Below are positions 7,879 to 16,534 of a stretch of DNA of 64,000 nt, in pieces. A program made the position numbers and the translations under genes. The stretch comes from Streptococcus penaeicida (GTDB lineage Bacteria > Bacillota > Bacilli > Lactobacillales > Streptococcaceae): the NCBI RefSeq assembly GCF_002887775.1, contig NZ_LOCM01000024.1:1-64000 (forward strand), given 5' to 3'. The notes beneath the pieces are model-generated. The model did not search any database. It was not told the DNA's origin and saw nothing but the letters and a program-made list of their open reading frames with translations. Position 1 is the first letter of the stretch, and every line of letters starts with the position of its first letter.

Positions 7879-8799
7879 TTAACTTGTGACCTTTTTTTCT
7901 TCTGAATATAAAGATTTTAATTCAACTATGTTAGCATCAACTTGTTCAGGAATTACCATTTGGGTTAAAACGAAGATCTTATTGAGAATTTGCATTGTGG
8001 GTACAATATAATCAAAATTTTCATCTCTAAAATTAAATTCGGATTTTTCCGATTTATGCCTTTCGATATTTTCCCATACTTCACTTATACTTTTTTCATA
8101 AAAATCAAGTCCAAAAAATTCCTTAAGAAAGCTTGAAATTTCATCAGATATTTTACCGTCAAATATTCTTGAATATGTATTAAGTTCATTGTTTATAGCA
8201 TGTACTCTTGTAATTAAATCTATGAAATATTGATAATCTCTATCCCAATTTTCTTTTCTTGGTGAAAAATCATAGTCATTTGGGTTAAACCAATAATCAT
8301 GTTGTTTAATTACTCGTTCTGTCAATGGCTTAATCTTATACTCTGAAAGACTCAAAAGTTCATTTAATAGTCGTTTTATATTTTCAAGATTTTCTAAATT
8401 GTAATTAAGCTCGATTTTTTTTATATCTAGATATTGTTGTTTATTGAATTGTTCTCGAGATAACTCCAATTGTTGCTTAAATTGCATTTTTGACTCATTT
8501 TGTTGATTTTCAAACTGAGTTTTTGATAATTCCAACTGTTGATTTAATTGTTGTTCCTGGTTCTTTATTTGGATTTCCAAGTTTTTTTCAGCATGTTTTG
8601 ATTGCTTATATAATATAAAAATTGATAACCCGCCAGAAATAGCTACTGCTAATAAGTTTGAAATAAACTCTCTTGAAATAATCGATTTCATAAGTTCATC
8701 AGAAAAATCTTGTGAAAATTGAAATCTTGATTTTAATAATATCAAAAAACTTAATACTGAAATAAATGCTACTGTTTTCCAAAAATTTTCTTTCTTCAT
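7879..8799 (-). CDS. Membrane-anchored glutamine-rich coiled-coil protein, element cargo
   Basis: 306 aa from the ATG at 8797-8799, chosen because AGGA lies 5 nt upstream; longer starts would run through the preceding RNA. Two hydrophobic segments (about 9-27 and 45-65) are followed by a Gln/Glu/Lys coiled coil (70-135) with repeated QQLELS..QF units, then a helical acidic domain of about 170 residues. No catalytic motif is evident. It occupies the element end furthest from the integrase, the usual place for cargo such as defence genes. Function unknown; the topology recalls membrane effectors of abortive-infection systems, but that is inference. Confidence 0.6.
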   Translation of the reverse strand: MKKENFWKTVAFISVLSFLILLKSRFQFSQDFSDELMKSIISREFISNLLAVAISGGLSIFILYKQSKHAEKNLEIQIKNQEQQLNQQLELSKTQFENQQNESKMQFKQQLELSREQFNKQQYLDIKKIELNYNLENLENIKRLLNELLSLSEYKIKPLTERVIKQHDYWFNPNDYDFSPRKENWDRDYQYFIDLITRVHAINNELNTYSRIFDGKISDEISSFLKEFFGLDFYEKSISEVWENIERHKSEKSEFNFRDENFDYIVPTMQILNKIFVLTQMVIPEQVDANIVELKSLYSEEKKVTS

Positions 8800-8822
8800 A
8801 TGCATCCTATAATATTTAATAT

Positions 8823-8856
8823 TAATAAAGCACCCTATCTTAAGAATGGGTGCTTT
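8823..8856 (-). terminator. Terminator between the putative RNA and the cargo gene
   Basis: Perfect 9-bp stem AAAGCACCC (8827-8835) / GGGTGCTTT (8848-8856); on the minus strand it is followed by the T-rich TTTATTAATATT. It would end most transcripts from the promoter near 9006 before the cargo gene. Confidence 0.75.
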
Positions 8857-8972
8857 ACAACACAATAGCCACGATTTGAACGTGAGCCTCCTCAATCAAG
8901 GCGTACTCCCTCTATACTACTCCTTGTGTTTGATAGAGTGGTAGGATTTCAACTCGTAAACTACTACCTATC
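8823..8972 (-). ncRNA. Candidate structured small RNA of about 150 nt with a tRNA-like T arm
   Basis: No convincing coding frame occurs in 8800-9010. Read leftwards there is a promoter (-35 TTGAAA 9001-9006, 16-bp spacer, -10 TATTAT 8979-8984). A 41-nt hairpin region follows from about 8972 (GATA-GGTAG / CTACC...TATC). Next, a 72-nt stretch is closed by AACACAA (8924-8930) / TTGTGTT (8859-8865). Inside it is a tRNA-like T arm, TCACG-TTCAAAT-CGTGG (8869-8885), without a proper anticodon arm. The terminator at 8827-8856 ends the unit. It is not a normal tRNA; a regulatory or antitoxin-like RNA is possible. Confidence 0.45.
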
Positions 8973-8978
8973 AACTTT

Positions 8979-9006
8979 ATAATATCATTTTATTAATATT
9001 TTTCAA
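8979..9006 (-). promoter_or_regulatory. Promoter for the putative small RNA and cargo gene
   Basis: TTGAAA (9001-9006), 16-bp spacer, TATTAT (8979-8984) on the minus strand, just past the stop of the 94-aa gene. Transcription would start near 8972, exactly where the first hairpin begins. Confidence 0.6.
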
Positions 9007-9010
9007 TATA

Positions 9011-9296
9011 TCATAAATTAATCTTGTCACCTTTTTTGTATTTAAAAGGTACTTTCTTTGCTTTGTATTTTTGATCATCAGACCAGGCTAACCAGGCTTT
9101 AAAAGCTGGAAAGTTTGTTGATCGTCTCCCAAAATGGCTAATATATTGTTGGCCAACAGGGTCTTTTTCCATTTCCCTCAAAAACTTTTGAACTTGCTTT
9201 TTGGATTTACCAACACAAGTTGCTAAGTCATCATCATTTAAAAGTAGTTCTTCAATAGGCATCTGCATGCCATTACTTAAAATTGCGTATTTCATA
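9011..9296 (-). CDS. Small phage-type protein with a helix-turn-helix-like segment
   Basis: 94 aa from the ATG at 9294-9296, preceded by GGAGG with 5-nt spacing. An upstream in-frame ATG lies within the ribosome-binding site and is rejected. Residues about 21-45 (DLATCVGKSKKQVQKFLREM) look like a helix-turn-helix; the C-terminus is Lys-rich. It is separated from the tape measure gene by a terminator. A DNA-binding role is inferred; excisionase is possible, but it lies 10 kb from the integrase. Confidence 0.5.
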
Positions 9297-9335
9297 AATA
9301 CCTCCAATGATTATTTTTCTTTAATTATAATATAA

Positions 9336-9387
9336 AAAACAAAAATCAAACTAAGAGAACACCACTTGCTCTTAATTTGATTTTTTG
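9336..9387 (-). terminator. Terminator of the tape measure gene
   Basis: Long leftward hairpin: AAAATCAAACTAAGAG (9342-9357) pairs with CTCTTAATTTGATTTT (9370-9385) apart from a small mismatch, then a T-rich tail. Confidence 0.8.
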
Positions 9388-9395
9388 TATTGGAA

Positions 9396-12300
9396 TTAAG
9401 CGAATAATCCCTCAATTCTATCAATATTTTCTTTCATTTCCTTTTGAACCTTATAGGTTTCATTCTTTGTTGCAGTTGCTAAATTTTGACCATCAACATC
9501 AACGTGAATTGGTTGCTCGGTTGCCTTAACTGCTGCATCAGTAGCTTTTTTAGCAACTTCAAGCGCTTTTTCTACAAGTACTTCTGATCTTTGTTTTGCA
9601 ACTTCTACCCTAGTTCTAACTGCTTGGTCAAAATCAGATTTGACTTTAATAACCTTAGTCAATTTGGTATTTCCAAATCCGAGGACATCCTCAGCTTTGT
9701 AATTAAAGGCATTAACCCTTGAGTACATTCCATCCAAAGCCTTATCGACATACTTGGTATTTTTCTCAATACCAACTGCCATCCCCATTGGAAGATAACG
9801 ACCAACATTATCTCTAAATAGTCGTGATGGTGAGTGGATCATTGCTTTTGCTCTTGCTGCACGCTCTGCTTGAGCAACCAATGCATTTGCTGCCGCGGTT
9901 ACCGCACCTAATGCTGACATCATTCCTGCAGCTAGACCTTGTCCTATCATTGCACCAATTCCACGCATAGCACCAACACCTGACATACCAGCTGACCGAA
10001 CGGCGGACATCAAGGAATGCATAGCACCCATTGCTGAACCAATTCCACCTCTAATACCATTTGCGATATTATTTGCAGTATTGCGACCAATTTGTGTACC
10101 TTGAGATTGCATTTGTGAACCAACTGAGCGAACAGTGCTTAAAATAGCCTGCATAGCTGATTGCACACGACCCTGCATTGATGTAAATGCACTAGCAACA
10201 TTTTGACAAGCAGTTGAAATCTGAGTGATTTGAGCTGATGACATTGCAGCCATTGAGCCAACTCTTGCAAATAGTGATGCAACCATATTTAATTGCCCAC
10301 CAATCATGGCAACTCTTGCACCAAACATAGCAAAGCCAGTTGTCGCTGACATTAATGCTGGTGTAATTGTCATCACTTGAGATTTAAGCATTGCAATTGG
10401 TGCATTAACTGCTGATAATCCAGCAACACCTGCAACTGCTTGAGCACTAAATGATGCAAATCCACTAGCTGCACTAGTTAATGTTACTGGTAAGCTTGCT
10501 AGACTTGTTTTAAGCGTCGAAATTGTTGTCGATATACTTGTCATACCAGCAACTGCACTTGATGCACTGCTTGACATCAAGCTTAATCCTGATGCAACCT
10601 GACTCATTGCTGAGCCAACTGTGGATAAACCGGCACCACTAGATGCTATTTTTCCAACGCCTACTGCTACTGCACTAAGTGAGGCGGCCATATCACCTAA
10701 CCTAGTGTTAGTAATCATAACGACACCCTGAGCAAGTGCTTTAAATCCAGCACCGGCATTACGAGCCGCATTACCAACAGATGTGATGATACCTGAGATG
10801 CCATCTAATACACCCTTAACCGCATTACCGAATGATGTGATAACTTGAGATGCACCATCAAAGACGCTTGAAATTACAGAACCAAAGGCACTGATTATTC
10901 CACTAACTCCATCAAGGGCGGCTTGGACACCTTGACCCATAGCTCTAAATGCATTACCAAAGGCACTGACTAATCCAGCTATGGCACTAATTAATCCACT
11001 AAATGCACCGATAACACTTGCAATTCCACCGGCAACTGCACTGATAATCATTGACCATCCAGTGGCAATGGCAACAATTATTTGGGCGATACCACCGGCA
11101 ACCGCAGTCACAATTATCCCGATGCCTCCGGCTATGGCAGTAATTATAGTGGCTATTGCTCCGGCAACAACCGGAACAAGTTGAGTCAATGCATTAGCAA
11201 TGATTGGTATCAATATTGATAAACTCGTTGTTAGTTGTTGCAAAATAGACACAATCACATTTCCAACAGTTTGGAAAATTTGACTTATTCCCTCAGCTTG
11301 AGAACCAGCGATAGCAAAGGCAATACCAACCATGATAATAGCTGCACCAAGCGCTAGCCAGGTAGTTGGTGGCACAATTGCGATAGCTGCACCTAAACCT
11401 TGGAATGCAATAGCTAAACCTGAACCAATACCAGTTGCAACTGCACTTATTGCAGTGCCTAAACCTGTGATGATACTTGTTATTGCAGTACCAAGAGATG
11501 TAACGACCGCCGGCACACCAGCCAAAGCGGATTGAATACCTTTACCGATACCTTGCGCCGCGGTGCTGATACCTGTTCCAGCTTTTTCAATTACTGTTCC
11601 GATACCTGAAAAAATTTGTTCGATGATACCTTTTGATTGGCCAGCATCTTTGCCAACGCCATCAGTGGCATCCTTGGCATTTTTTCTAAATAATTTAAAT
11701 GGATTGAATTTGCTCAAGAAATTAAATGCTTTGAACTTACCCAGCAACCCAATTATTCCAGCACCTGCCGTCATCATAAACGCCGGGTCAACACCTTTTA
11801 GAAAGTTGCCTATTGCTTTTGCTACTTTGCTAATAGTTGAAACAACTGCATCAACTTTGTTTCTAAAAGTCTCACTAGTTCTATATGCATGGATTAACCA
11901 GCCAACAAATGCACCAATGATAACAATTACTGAGACGATAGGATGAGCTGATATCGCCCCTAAAGCGGTACTTACTGCACGTATGGCACTTGCTCCTGTC
12001 TTTAATCCTTTAAGCGCTCCTACTGCACCTAAGGCAGCACTAGCTAACCCTTTTAGTATTGATGGATCTATTTTAGATATCCAAGTTGCCATATCTTCAA
12101 TTTTTCCAGCGATCTGTACAAATGCATTACCAATACTTGTCGCAAAGTTAGTTACATCTCCTTTGCTGACATTTAAAGAAGTAAAAACATGCCCAATTGC
12201 ATCAGTAATAGCACCAAAAGCTGATTGAATTGCTGAGACTGCTCCAGTACCCTCAAAGATGGAATAAAACTGTTTTACTTTGTTTATCCCTGAGGCAATA

Positions 12301-13223
12301 ATCCCCATAAAACCATTGATAATTGGGGCAGTGTTAGCAAATGCTTTATCAACTCCTACTCTTACCATATCCAATGTCTGAGCAATTGTTGGTAAACCTT
12401 TTGATTTTGATGCACTATCTATTGCTTTAAGTGTATCAGTTAAGCCACGAACAACCGCGGTTCTAACTTTTGAAAAAGCGGTAGCAATACCGTCTGAATT
12501 TTTACGAGCTAAATTAGCAAAGCCGTTTAATCCACCATCAAGCTGAATTAGCTTATCTGAAAATTGGTCAAACGTAATAGTGCCATCTTGTAACGCTTTG
12601 TATAAATCATTCTGAGCCGATTTACCTGCAAATCCAAATGCCTCGGCAGTTTTTTGTAACCCAACTGGCATCGTTTCTTGTAAAGTTTTCCATGCCATCA
12701 AATCAACTTTGCCAGTTGATAACATCTGAGTGAACTGAGTTAATCCCCGACTAGCATCGCCTGCTGATGCACCTGATGCTAGAAAGGCATCGTTTAATGC
12801 AATGGCAAGCTTGGTTGATTTGCCTAGATCTCCATTCATCATGGTTAATCTTTGGGTAGTTCCAACAACTTCATCAAGTGCAGTCGGTAATCCATCAATC
12901 CCTTTCGCCAAAGCATCAATTGCAGCTTTAGATTGATTAGTTGAATATCCCCAAGACTCCATCATCTTGGGGAATTTGTTCATTGTATCGTATCGACTTA
13001 TTGCACCTCCCATGGAACTAGTAATCATACCAATCCCTTTTTGGACAATTGCTGAGGCTGCACCCATTGCCGCACCAAAACCTAACGCTGATTTGCTACC
13101 AGCACCAAATCCTGATGATGATGCACCACCTAGTGATAACAGTAAGCTTTTCAGTCTGCCAACACCTTGTTGTGCTTTAGATCCGTCAAGATCTACTTGA
13201 ATGGTTAGTTTTCCATCTGCCAT
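9396..13223 (-). CDS. Phage tail tape measure protein
   Basis: 1275 aa. The N-terminal 250 residues are a typical tape-measure domain (ISRYDTMNKFPKMMESWGYS...QRLTMMNGDLGKSTK...LMAWKTLQETMPVGLQ). The middle contains hydrophobic Ala/Gly/Ile-rich helices (about 380-800), then repetitive Ala/Ser/Met-rich helices (to about 1140). The charged C-terminus ends ENIDRIEGLFA. It appears full length. In siphophages it sets tail length, at about 0.15 nm per residue: here about 190 nm. No baseplate, tail-fibre or major tail gene lies beside it, which is very unusual. A possible tail chaperone gene sits directly upstream. Confidence 0.92.
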   Translation of the reverse strand: MADGKLTIQVDLDGSKAQQGVGRLKSLLLSLGGASSSGFGAGSKSALGFGAAMGAASAIVQKGIGMITSSMGGAISRYDTMNKFPKMMESWGYSTNQSKAAIDALAKGIDGLPTALDEVVGTTQRLTMMNGDLGKSTKLAIALNDAFLASGASAGDASRGLTQFTQMLSTGKVDLMAWKTLQETMPVGLQKTAEAFGFAGKSAQNDLYKALQDGTITFDQFSDKLIQLDGGLNGFANLARKNSDGIATAFSKVRTAVVRGLTDTLKAIDSASKSKGLPTIAQTLDMVRVGVDKAFANTAPIINGFMGIIASGINKVKQFYSIFEGTGAVSAIQSAFGAITDAIGHVFTSLNVSKGDVTNFATSIGNAFVQIAGKIEDMATWISKIDPSILKGLASAALGAVGALKGLKTGASAIRAVSTALGAISAHPIVSVIVIIGAFVGWLIHAYRTSETFRNKVDAVVSTISKVAKAIGNFLKGVDPAFMMTAGAGIIGLLGKFKAFNFLSKFNPFKLFRKNAKDATDGVGKDAGQSKGIIEQIFSGIGTVIEKAGTGISTAAQGIGKGIQSALAGVPAVVTSLGTAITSIITGLGTAISAVATGIGSGLAIAFQGLGAAIAIVPPTTWLALGAAIIMVGIAFAIAGSQAEGISQIFQTVGNVIVSILQQLTTSLSILIPIIANALTQLVPVVAGAIATIITAIAGGIGIIVTAVAGGIAQIIVAIATGWSMIISAVAGGIASVIGAFSGLISAIAGLVSAFGNAFRAMGQGVQAALDGVSGIISAFGSVISSVFDGASQVITSFGNAVKGVLDGISGIITSVGNAARNAGAGFKALAQGVVMITNTRLGDMAASLSAVAVGVGKIASSGAGLSTVGSAMSQVASGLSLMSSSASSAVAGMTSISTTISTLKTSLASLPVTLTSAASGFASFSAQAVAGVAGLSAVNAPIAMLKSQVMTITPALMSATTGFAMFGARVAMIGGQLNMVASLFARVGSMAAMSSAQITQISTACQNVASAFTSMQGRVQSAMQAILSTVRSVGSQMQSQGTQIGRNTANNIANGIRGGIGSAMGAMHSLMSAVRSAGMSGVGAMRGIGAMIGQGLAAGMMSALGAVTAAANALVAQAERAARAKAMIHSPSRLFRDNVGRYLPMGMAVGIEKNTKYVDKALDGMYSRVNAFNYKAEDVLGFGNTKLTKVIKVKSDFDQAVRTRVEVAKQRSEVLVEKALEVAKKATDAAVKATEQPIHVDVDGQNLATATKNETYKVQKEMKENIDRIEGLFA

Positions 13224-13239
13224 TCATTCCCCCTTTCCA

Positions 13240-13584
13240 CTAATGCGATAGTTTATTTTTTAAATTTGGAGAATTAATATTCTTATAGATACGGTTATCT
13301 ATAAGCATAGCTTTTAAAAACGTCGCATTAGAATAATTTCTTAATTCTTTACTCCAATATTTTTCAACCAAAGCCATTGCTTTTTTAAGTGGGTAATTCT
13401 GAAAATATGTATCATGACTAAGCATGCACATTGTTAAGTTCATCTTAATCATTGTGTCAACCTCATTATCTTTTAGCATCTCTGCTATTTTTTCTAAATT
13501 TCCCCAAGAATAATCAAGTTTAAATACCTTACCATCTATTAAGACTCTTTTAATAACTCTTTTTTTCTTTTTCAAAATCTTCAT
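13240..13584 (-). CDS. Possible tail assembly chaperone
   Basis: 114 aa, very basic N-terminus, then VLIDGKVFKLDYSWGNLEKI, which resembles the 'xxINGKEYxLxFGFKFL' start of gpG-type tail assembly chaperones. It lies 16 bp upstream of the tape measure gene, the expected position for a chaperone. The usual gpGT frameshift extension is not evident. The assignment is tentative. Confidence 0.4.
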   Translation of the reverse strand: MKILKKKKRVIKRVLIDGKVFKLDYSWGNLEKIAEMLKDNEVDTMIKMNLTMCMLSHDTYFQNYPLKKAMALVEKYWSKELRNYSNATFLKAMLIDNRIYKNINSPNLKNKLSH

Positions 13585-13587
13585 CTC

Positions 13588-13962
13588 CTACATTAAATCA
13601 AATAATTGCATTTCAAATTCTTCAAACCATTCCCTAACATGGACATAAGCCTGTGTTTGACTCAAAAATAAAATAGACTGAGCTGCACCAATTACTGACA
13701 TGCGCCTAAATACATATACTTCTTTCACTGCTTTCAATAAATCAACATCAGAAATAGCAACAGTATTCTCAATTACTTTTTTTATAGTACTAAACTTTTT
13801 ATAACCTCTTTGGTCATTCATAACATTACAATCGTGTATTTTTTTATCTAAAAGTGACATGGTTGGGATATTTTTGTCCTTGTTGAAATACCATTTTAGC
13901 CACTCTATTTCTTTTTTATAAACAATTGAAAAATTTGACTTATTTTTGGTTTTAACTTTCAT
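13588..13962 (-). CDS. Hypothetical element protein, possibly an ArpU/sigma-region-4-like regulator
   Basis: 124 aa from the ATG at 13960-13962, which overlaps the upstream stop by 11 nt; a second ATG six bases earlier is an alternative. The C-terminal 60 residues (LLKAVKEVYVFRRMSV...ILFLSQTQAYVHVREWFEEF) look like a helix-turn-helix of the ArpU/RinA late-regulator kind. If so it would switch on the packaging/tail genes. I cannot confirm family membership by eye. Confidence 0.4.
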   Translation of the reverse strand: MKVKTKNKSNFSIVYKKEIEWLKWYFNKDKNIPTMSLLDKKIHDCNVMNDQRGYKKFSTIKKVIENTVAISDVDLLKAVKEVYVFRRMSVIGAAQSILFLSQTQAYVHVREWFEEFEMQLFDLM

Positions 13963-14395
13963 CAACATCTTCTTTCCATTCACTAACAATAACAATAGAG
14001 TTTTTAGATCCGGCCATTCGTAATTCTGTCTTTTTATTTTCAAAACTTAGACCTTTGATTTTTTCTTTTTGTTCATCAATATCTAAAACATCTTTATTTG
14101 ATACAGTTTTAATAATAAGTTCAGCCGCTTTTTGATTGCCATTTATAGCTTGCTGAAAGGTGCTTAGAGCTAGCAAAGTTTGATTATCAGGTGTCAAACC
14201 CATTTCCTCAAGTTGTCGCTTAGTTTGAGGATCTGAGACCTCTAAAGATAAAAGAGTATCTAATGCCATTCGTAAAGCAGCTTTTTTTCGTCTAGCAACC
14301 CCGGATGCTTTTCCAGCTTTGGAAGATATCCTTTTTTGTTCTCCCTTTGGTAATTTATTAAATGGCTTTAAATTTTCCAAAGACCTTTTCGACAT
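13952..14395 (-). CDS. Possible small terminase-like DNA-packaging protein
   Basis: 147 aa. The N-terminus KGEQKRISSKAGKASGVARR KKAALRMALDTLL (split here for length) matches the KxGxxSGxxRRxK start seen in small-terminase-like and DUF5681-type phage proteins. An acidic helical C-terminus follows. Satellite phages typically carry their own small terminase subunit to redirect helper packaging. No large terminase gene is present. It heads the cluster leading to the tape measure gene. Confidence 0.45.
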   Translation of the reverse strand: MSKRSLENLKPFNKLPKGEQKRISSKAGKASGVARRKKAALRMALDTLLSLEVSDPQTKRQLEEMGLTPDNQTLLALSTFQQAINGNQKAAELIIKTVSNKDVLDIDEQKEKIKGLSFENKKTELRMAGSKNSIVIVSEWKEDVDES

Positions 14396-14429
14396 TAGAC
14401 ACTCCTTTCATAAAAAAATCTCGGTTCAA

Positions 14430-14699
14430 TCACGGTTTAAACAAATAATATTTAATAATTTTCCATCTTGCTTTCCAACCTCTTTTGGGATAGGGAACTT
14501 GTAATTTATCATCTTCAATCGATTGATAAATTTTAATAGCTTTCTGATTAGCAGTAAAAACATCATACTTTGCAATTTTTTGATATTCGATTAAATCGCC
14601 TAGTAAAAAAGATAATTTCTCCTCAAGTTCAGTATCCTTTAATAATTTTTCGACAACAAGAATAAAAACTAATGCAAAATGATACCTTTTGTAACTCAT
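14430..14699 (-). CDS. Hypothetical element protein
   Basis: 89 aa, unrecognised, with no clear motif; one moderately hydrophobic N-terminal helix (FALVFILVVEKLL) and a basic aromatic C-terminus (RGWKARWKIIKYYLF). Its start overlaps the upstream gene stop by 4 nt, indicating translational coupling. Confidence 0.5.
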   Translation of the reverse strand: MSYKRYHFALVFILVVEKLLKDTELEEKLSFLLGDLIEYQKIAKYDVFTANQKAIKIYQSIEDDKLQVPYPKRGWKARWKIIKYYLFKP

Positions 14700-15274
14700 T
14701 CAAAATGTGCTCCAAGTTGACGGCCAGCACTGAAAAGCGCTCGATAAGTTTCATAACCAATAGGAACTTTGTTTGCTAATACATAGGTATTAACACCAAC
14801 AAATGACATTTGTCCTTTAAATGCAGTTTTAAAATCAGCATCAACAACATTTGGTAAAATACTTGCTTTTAATAAGCCTGGCATTTCCTGATATTGATTT
14901 AATAATTCAACTGTTTGCTTAAAGCTATTAATAACCTGTGTTTCCAGTTCTCTAACTGATGGATCTTTTGCCCACATTTCCTGAACGTATTTATCAAACA
15001 ATCTCTCGACAGATGTTACTTTTTTAGGCAAATCATTCTCGAAAAATTGGGTTTCTTCCAAATAACGGCGCTTAATACGATTTACAAAACCTTCTTTTTC
15101 AACAACAACCTTATCAGTTTCAAATGAAAAATTTTGTTCTCTTGCGATTTTTGCATCTTCTAATTCCTGCTCAGCAGCATCTAGCTTGGTTTTATAATCA
15201 GCTAATGCTGCACGTTTCTGATTAACCTCAGCAATGATTGCTTTGATTTGTGGTAATACGATTGACTCTGTCAT
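14696..15274 (-). CDS. Hypothetical coiled-coil element protein
   Basis: 192 aa, unrecognised. Residues about 10-60 form a charged coiled coil, followed by helical segments and a more globular C-terminus (VGVNTYVLANKVPIGYETYRALF). It follows a strong terminator and GGAGGAG ribosome-binding site and begins a coupled block with the 89-aa gene. A scaffold or capsid-redirecting role would suit a satellite, but there is no direct evidence. Confidence 0.5.
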   Translation of the reverse strand: MTESIVLPQIKAIIAEVNQKRAALADYKTKLDAAEQELEDAKIAREQNFSFETDKVVVEKEGFVNRIKRRYLEETQFFENDLPKKVTSVERLFDKYVQEMWAKDPSVRELETQVINSFKQTVELLNQYQEMPGLLKASILPNVVDADFKTAFKGQMSFVGVNTYVLANKVPIGYETYRALFSAGRQLGAHFE

Positions 15275-15296
15275 GACATTCTCCTCCTTATGACAA

Positions 15297-15353
15297 ATAA
15301 AAAGAACCCAAACACAAATAGTCTTGTACAGACTAAATTTGCGCTGGGTTCTT
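15297..15353 (-). terminator. Long bidirectional terminator dividing replication and late genes
   Basis: AAGAACCCA (15302-15310) / TGGGTTCTT (15345-15353) with an inner AGTC / GACT pairing, followed on the minus strand by TTTTTATTTG. It splits the early replication genes from the late block, which then needs its own promoter or antitermination. Confidence 0.75.
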
Positions 15354-15364
15354 CCTCTGGCGTT

Positions 15365-15538
15365 TTATTGAATTATTGTGTCAAAAGATCTTGTATATTT
15401 CCATGGTTCACCATTCTTATAATGAACGGTAATTGCACCATATTCAACACCTTCAACACTATGTATTATACCATTTTTCCCTAAAATTATCCAGTTATCT
15501 TCTAGCAAATCTCTTGCTAATTTCACATCTTCATTCAT
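15365..15538 (-). CDS. Small element protein
   Basis: 57 aa from the ATG at 15536-15538, preceded by GAGGAGG. It has acidic helices, then a beta-rich Gly-containing C-terminus (GIIHSVEGVEYGAITVHYKN). I do not recognise it. It lies between the helicase loader and the terminator. Confidence 0.5.
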   Translation of the reverse strand: MNEDVKLARDLLEDNWIILGKNGIIHSVEGVEYGAITVHYKNGEPWKYTRSFDTIIQ

Positions 15539-15674
15539 AATAATCCTCCTCAAAAATTCAATTTTTTTCTTGTTTATTTCTGCCAATTATAAAACTGGCT
15601 TATTTAATCGCTTGTCTTTACTATTCCAATTGTAAAAATGTGTTAATTTGTTACCAATTTTGTTTCAAAAATTA

Positions 15675-16523
15675 TTAAGATCTTTTGCTTTCGGTTTCTT
15701 TGGGATAAACAAAAATCTTGTCTCTGGAACCTTTTAATATTCTATCAACCAAAGCTTTATCATAAATTTGTTGTAATTCTCTAACAGTGAAATTTGTTGT
15801 AATTATAGTTGATTTTCGATTATCTAAAATATTAAACAAAAATCGATACGTCCAGTCACCAGCTGGCTTAATAGTTGATCCTGAGCTAGACTCTTTTCCC
15901 AAATCATCAAGTATTAAAATATCACAATCAATCAATAACTTGGTAATTCTATCTTGAGAATATTTAGACTCACTGTATTTGAAACTATCTTGAACCAAGC
16001 GAACCAACATTGATGTTGATACAAATATAACTGATTTTGATTGACGAAAATCTTTATAGGTTAAATTGAGTTTTTTTGCAATTGACATTGCTAGGAAACT
16101 TTTACCAACACCTGGTTCACCTTGGATAATAGCATTACCATCAATTCCTTTTATGTAATCTCTGATTAACCGATCCCCATAATTTTTTGCTCTATCATCA
16201 ATTGGTTTTATTATTTCAAAATTTTCAAAATCAGCTTTTTTTAATTCATTTGAGAAAATACTTTCCCTTTTAAACACATTATATCCATTTGAAAGAATAG
16301 CTTGATTTTGATATGCGATATCAACTTGCTCTCGTTTTTTGTCTCTCTCATTATGTTGACAAGCGATGCAAAATTCACTTTCTTTTCCTTTTGGTCTCGT
16401 TCTACGATATATTGGTGCACTATGTATCTGACAAGTTTTTCCAGTATCAATTAAAAACTCTGACTGTATCATACCTTTAATGGTTCCATCACCGATTGCA
16501 CCTAATGCCTCTTTTAGTGCCAT
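15675..16523 (-). CDS. Phage DnaC/DnaI-like replicative helicase loader
   Basis: 282-aa AAA+ ATPase. A putative zinc site in the N-terminus is formed by C31/H34 and C52/C55 (FCIACQH). Walker A is GEPGVGKS (135-142) and Walker B is ILILDDLG (D206, D207). This zinc-N-terminus plus AAA+ layout is that of DnaI/DnaC loaders, not IstB transposition proteins, and no transposase is adjacent. It follows the replication organiser by 11 bp and should load the host DnaB-type helicase at the element origin. Confidence 0.88.
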   Translation of the reverse strand: MALKEALGAIGDGTIKGMIQSEFLIDTGKTCQIHSAPIYRRTRPKGKESEFCIACQHNERDKKREQVDIAYQNQAILSNGYNVFKRESIFSNELKKADFENFEIIKPIDDRAKNYGDRLIRDYIKGIDGNAIIQGEPGVGKSFLAMSIAKKLNLTYKDFRQSKSVIFVSTSMLVRLVQDSFKYSESKYSQDRITKLLIDCDILILDDLGKESSSGSTIKPAGDWTYRFLFNILDNRKSTIITTNFTVRELQQIYDKALVDRILKGSRDKIFVYPKETESKRS

Positions 16524-16534
16524 TTTTTCACCTC

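Noticed and set aside
8859-8930. A tRNA gene in the element
   Set aside because: The T arm and a 7-bp closing stem fit, but the D and anticodon arms do not fold, three extra bases separate the T arm from the acceptor stem and there is no usable anticodon. Kept as a structured-RNA candidate only.
8823-8972. Fst-type type I toxin-antitoxin module
   Set aside because: No short hydrophobic toxin frame with a ribosome-binding site on either strand, and no convergent promoter.
10981-13200. Rightward open frames antisense to the tape measure gene
   Set aside because: They mirror the Ala/Ile-rich repetitive coding of the tape measure gene, with low-complexity products and no ribosome-binding sites.
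15649-15655. Third integrase arm site in mid-element
   Set aside because: A single inverted GGTAACA without the 12-bp partner is likely chance.
15675-16523. IstB-like transposition helper
   Set aside because: The zinc-binding N-terminus, the neighbouring DnaD-like gene and the absence of a transposase favour a replicative helicase loader.
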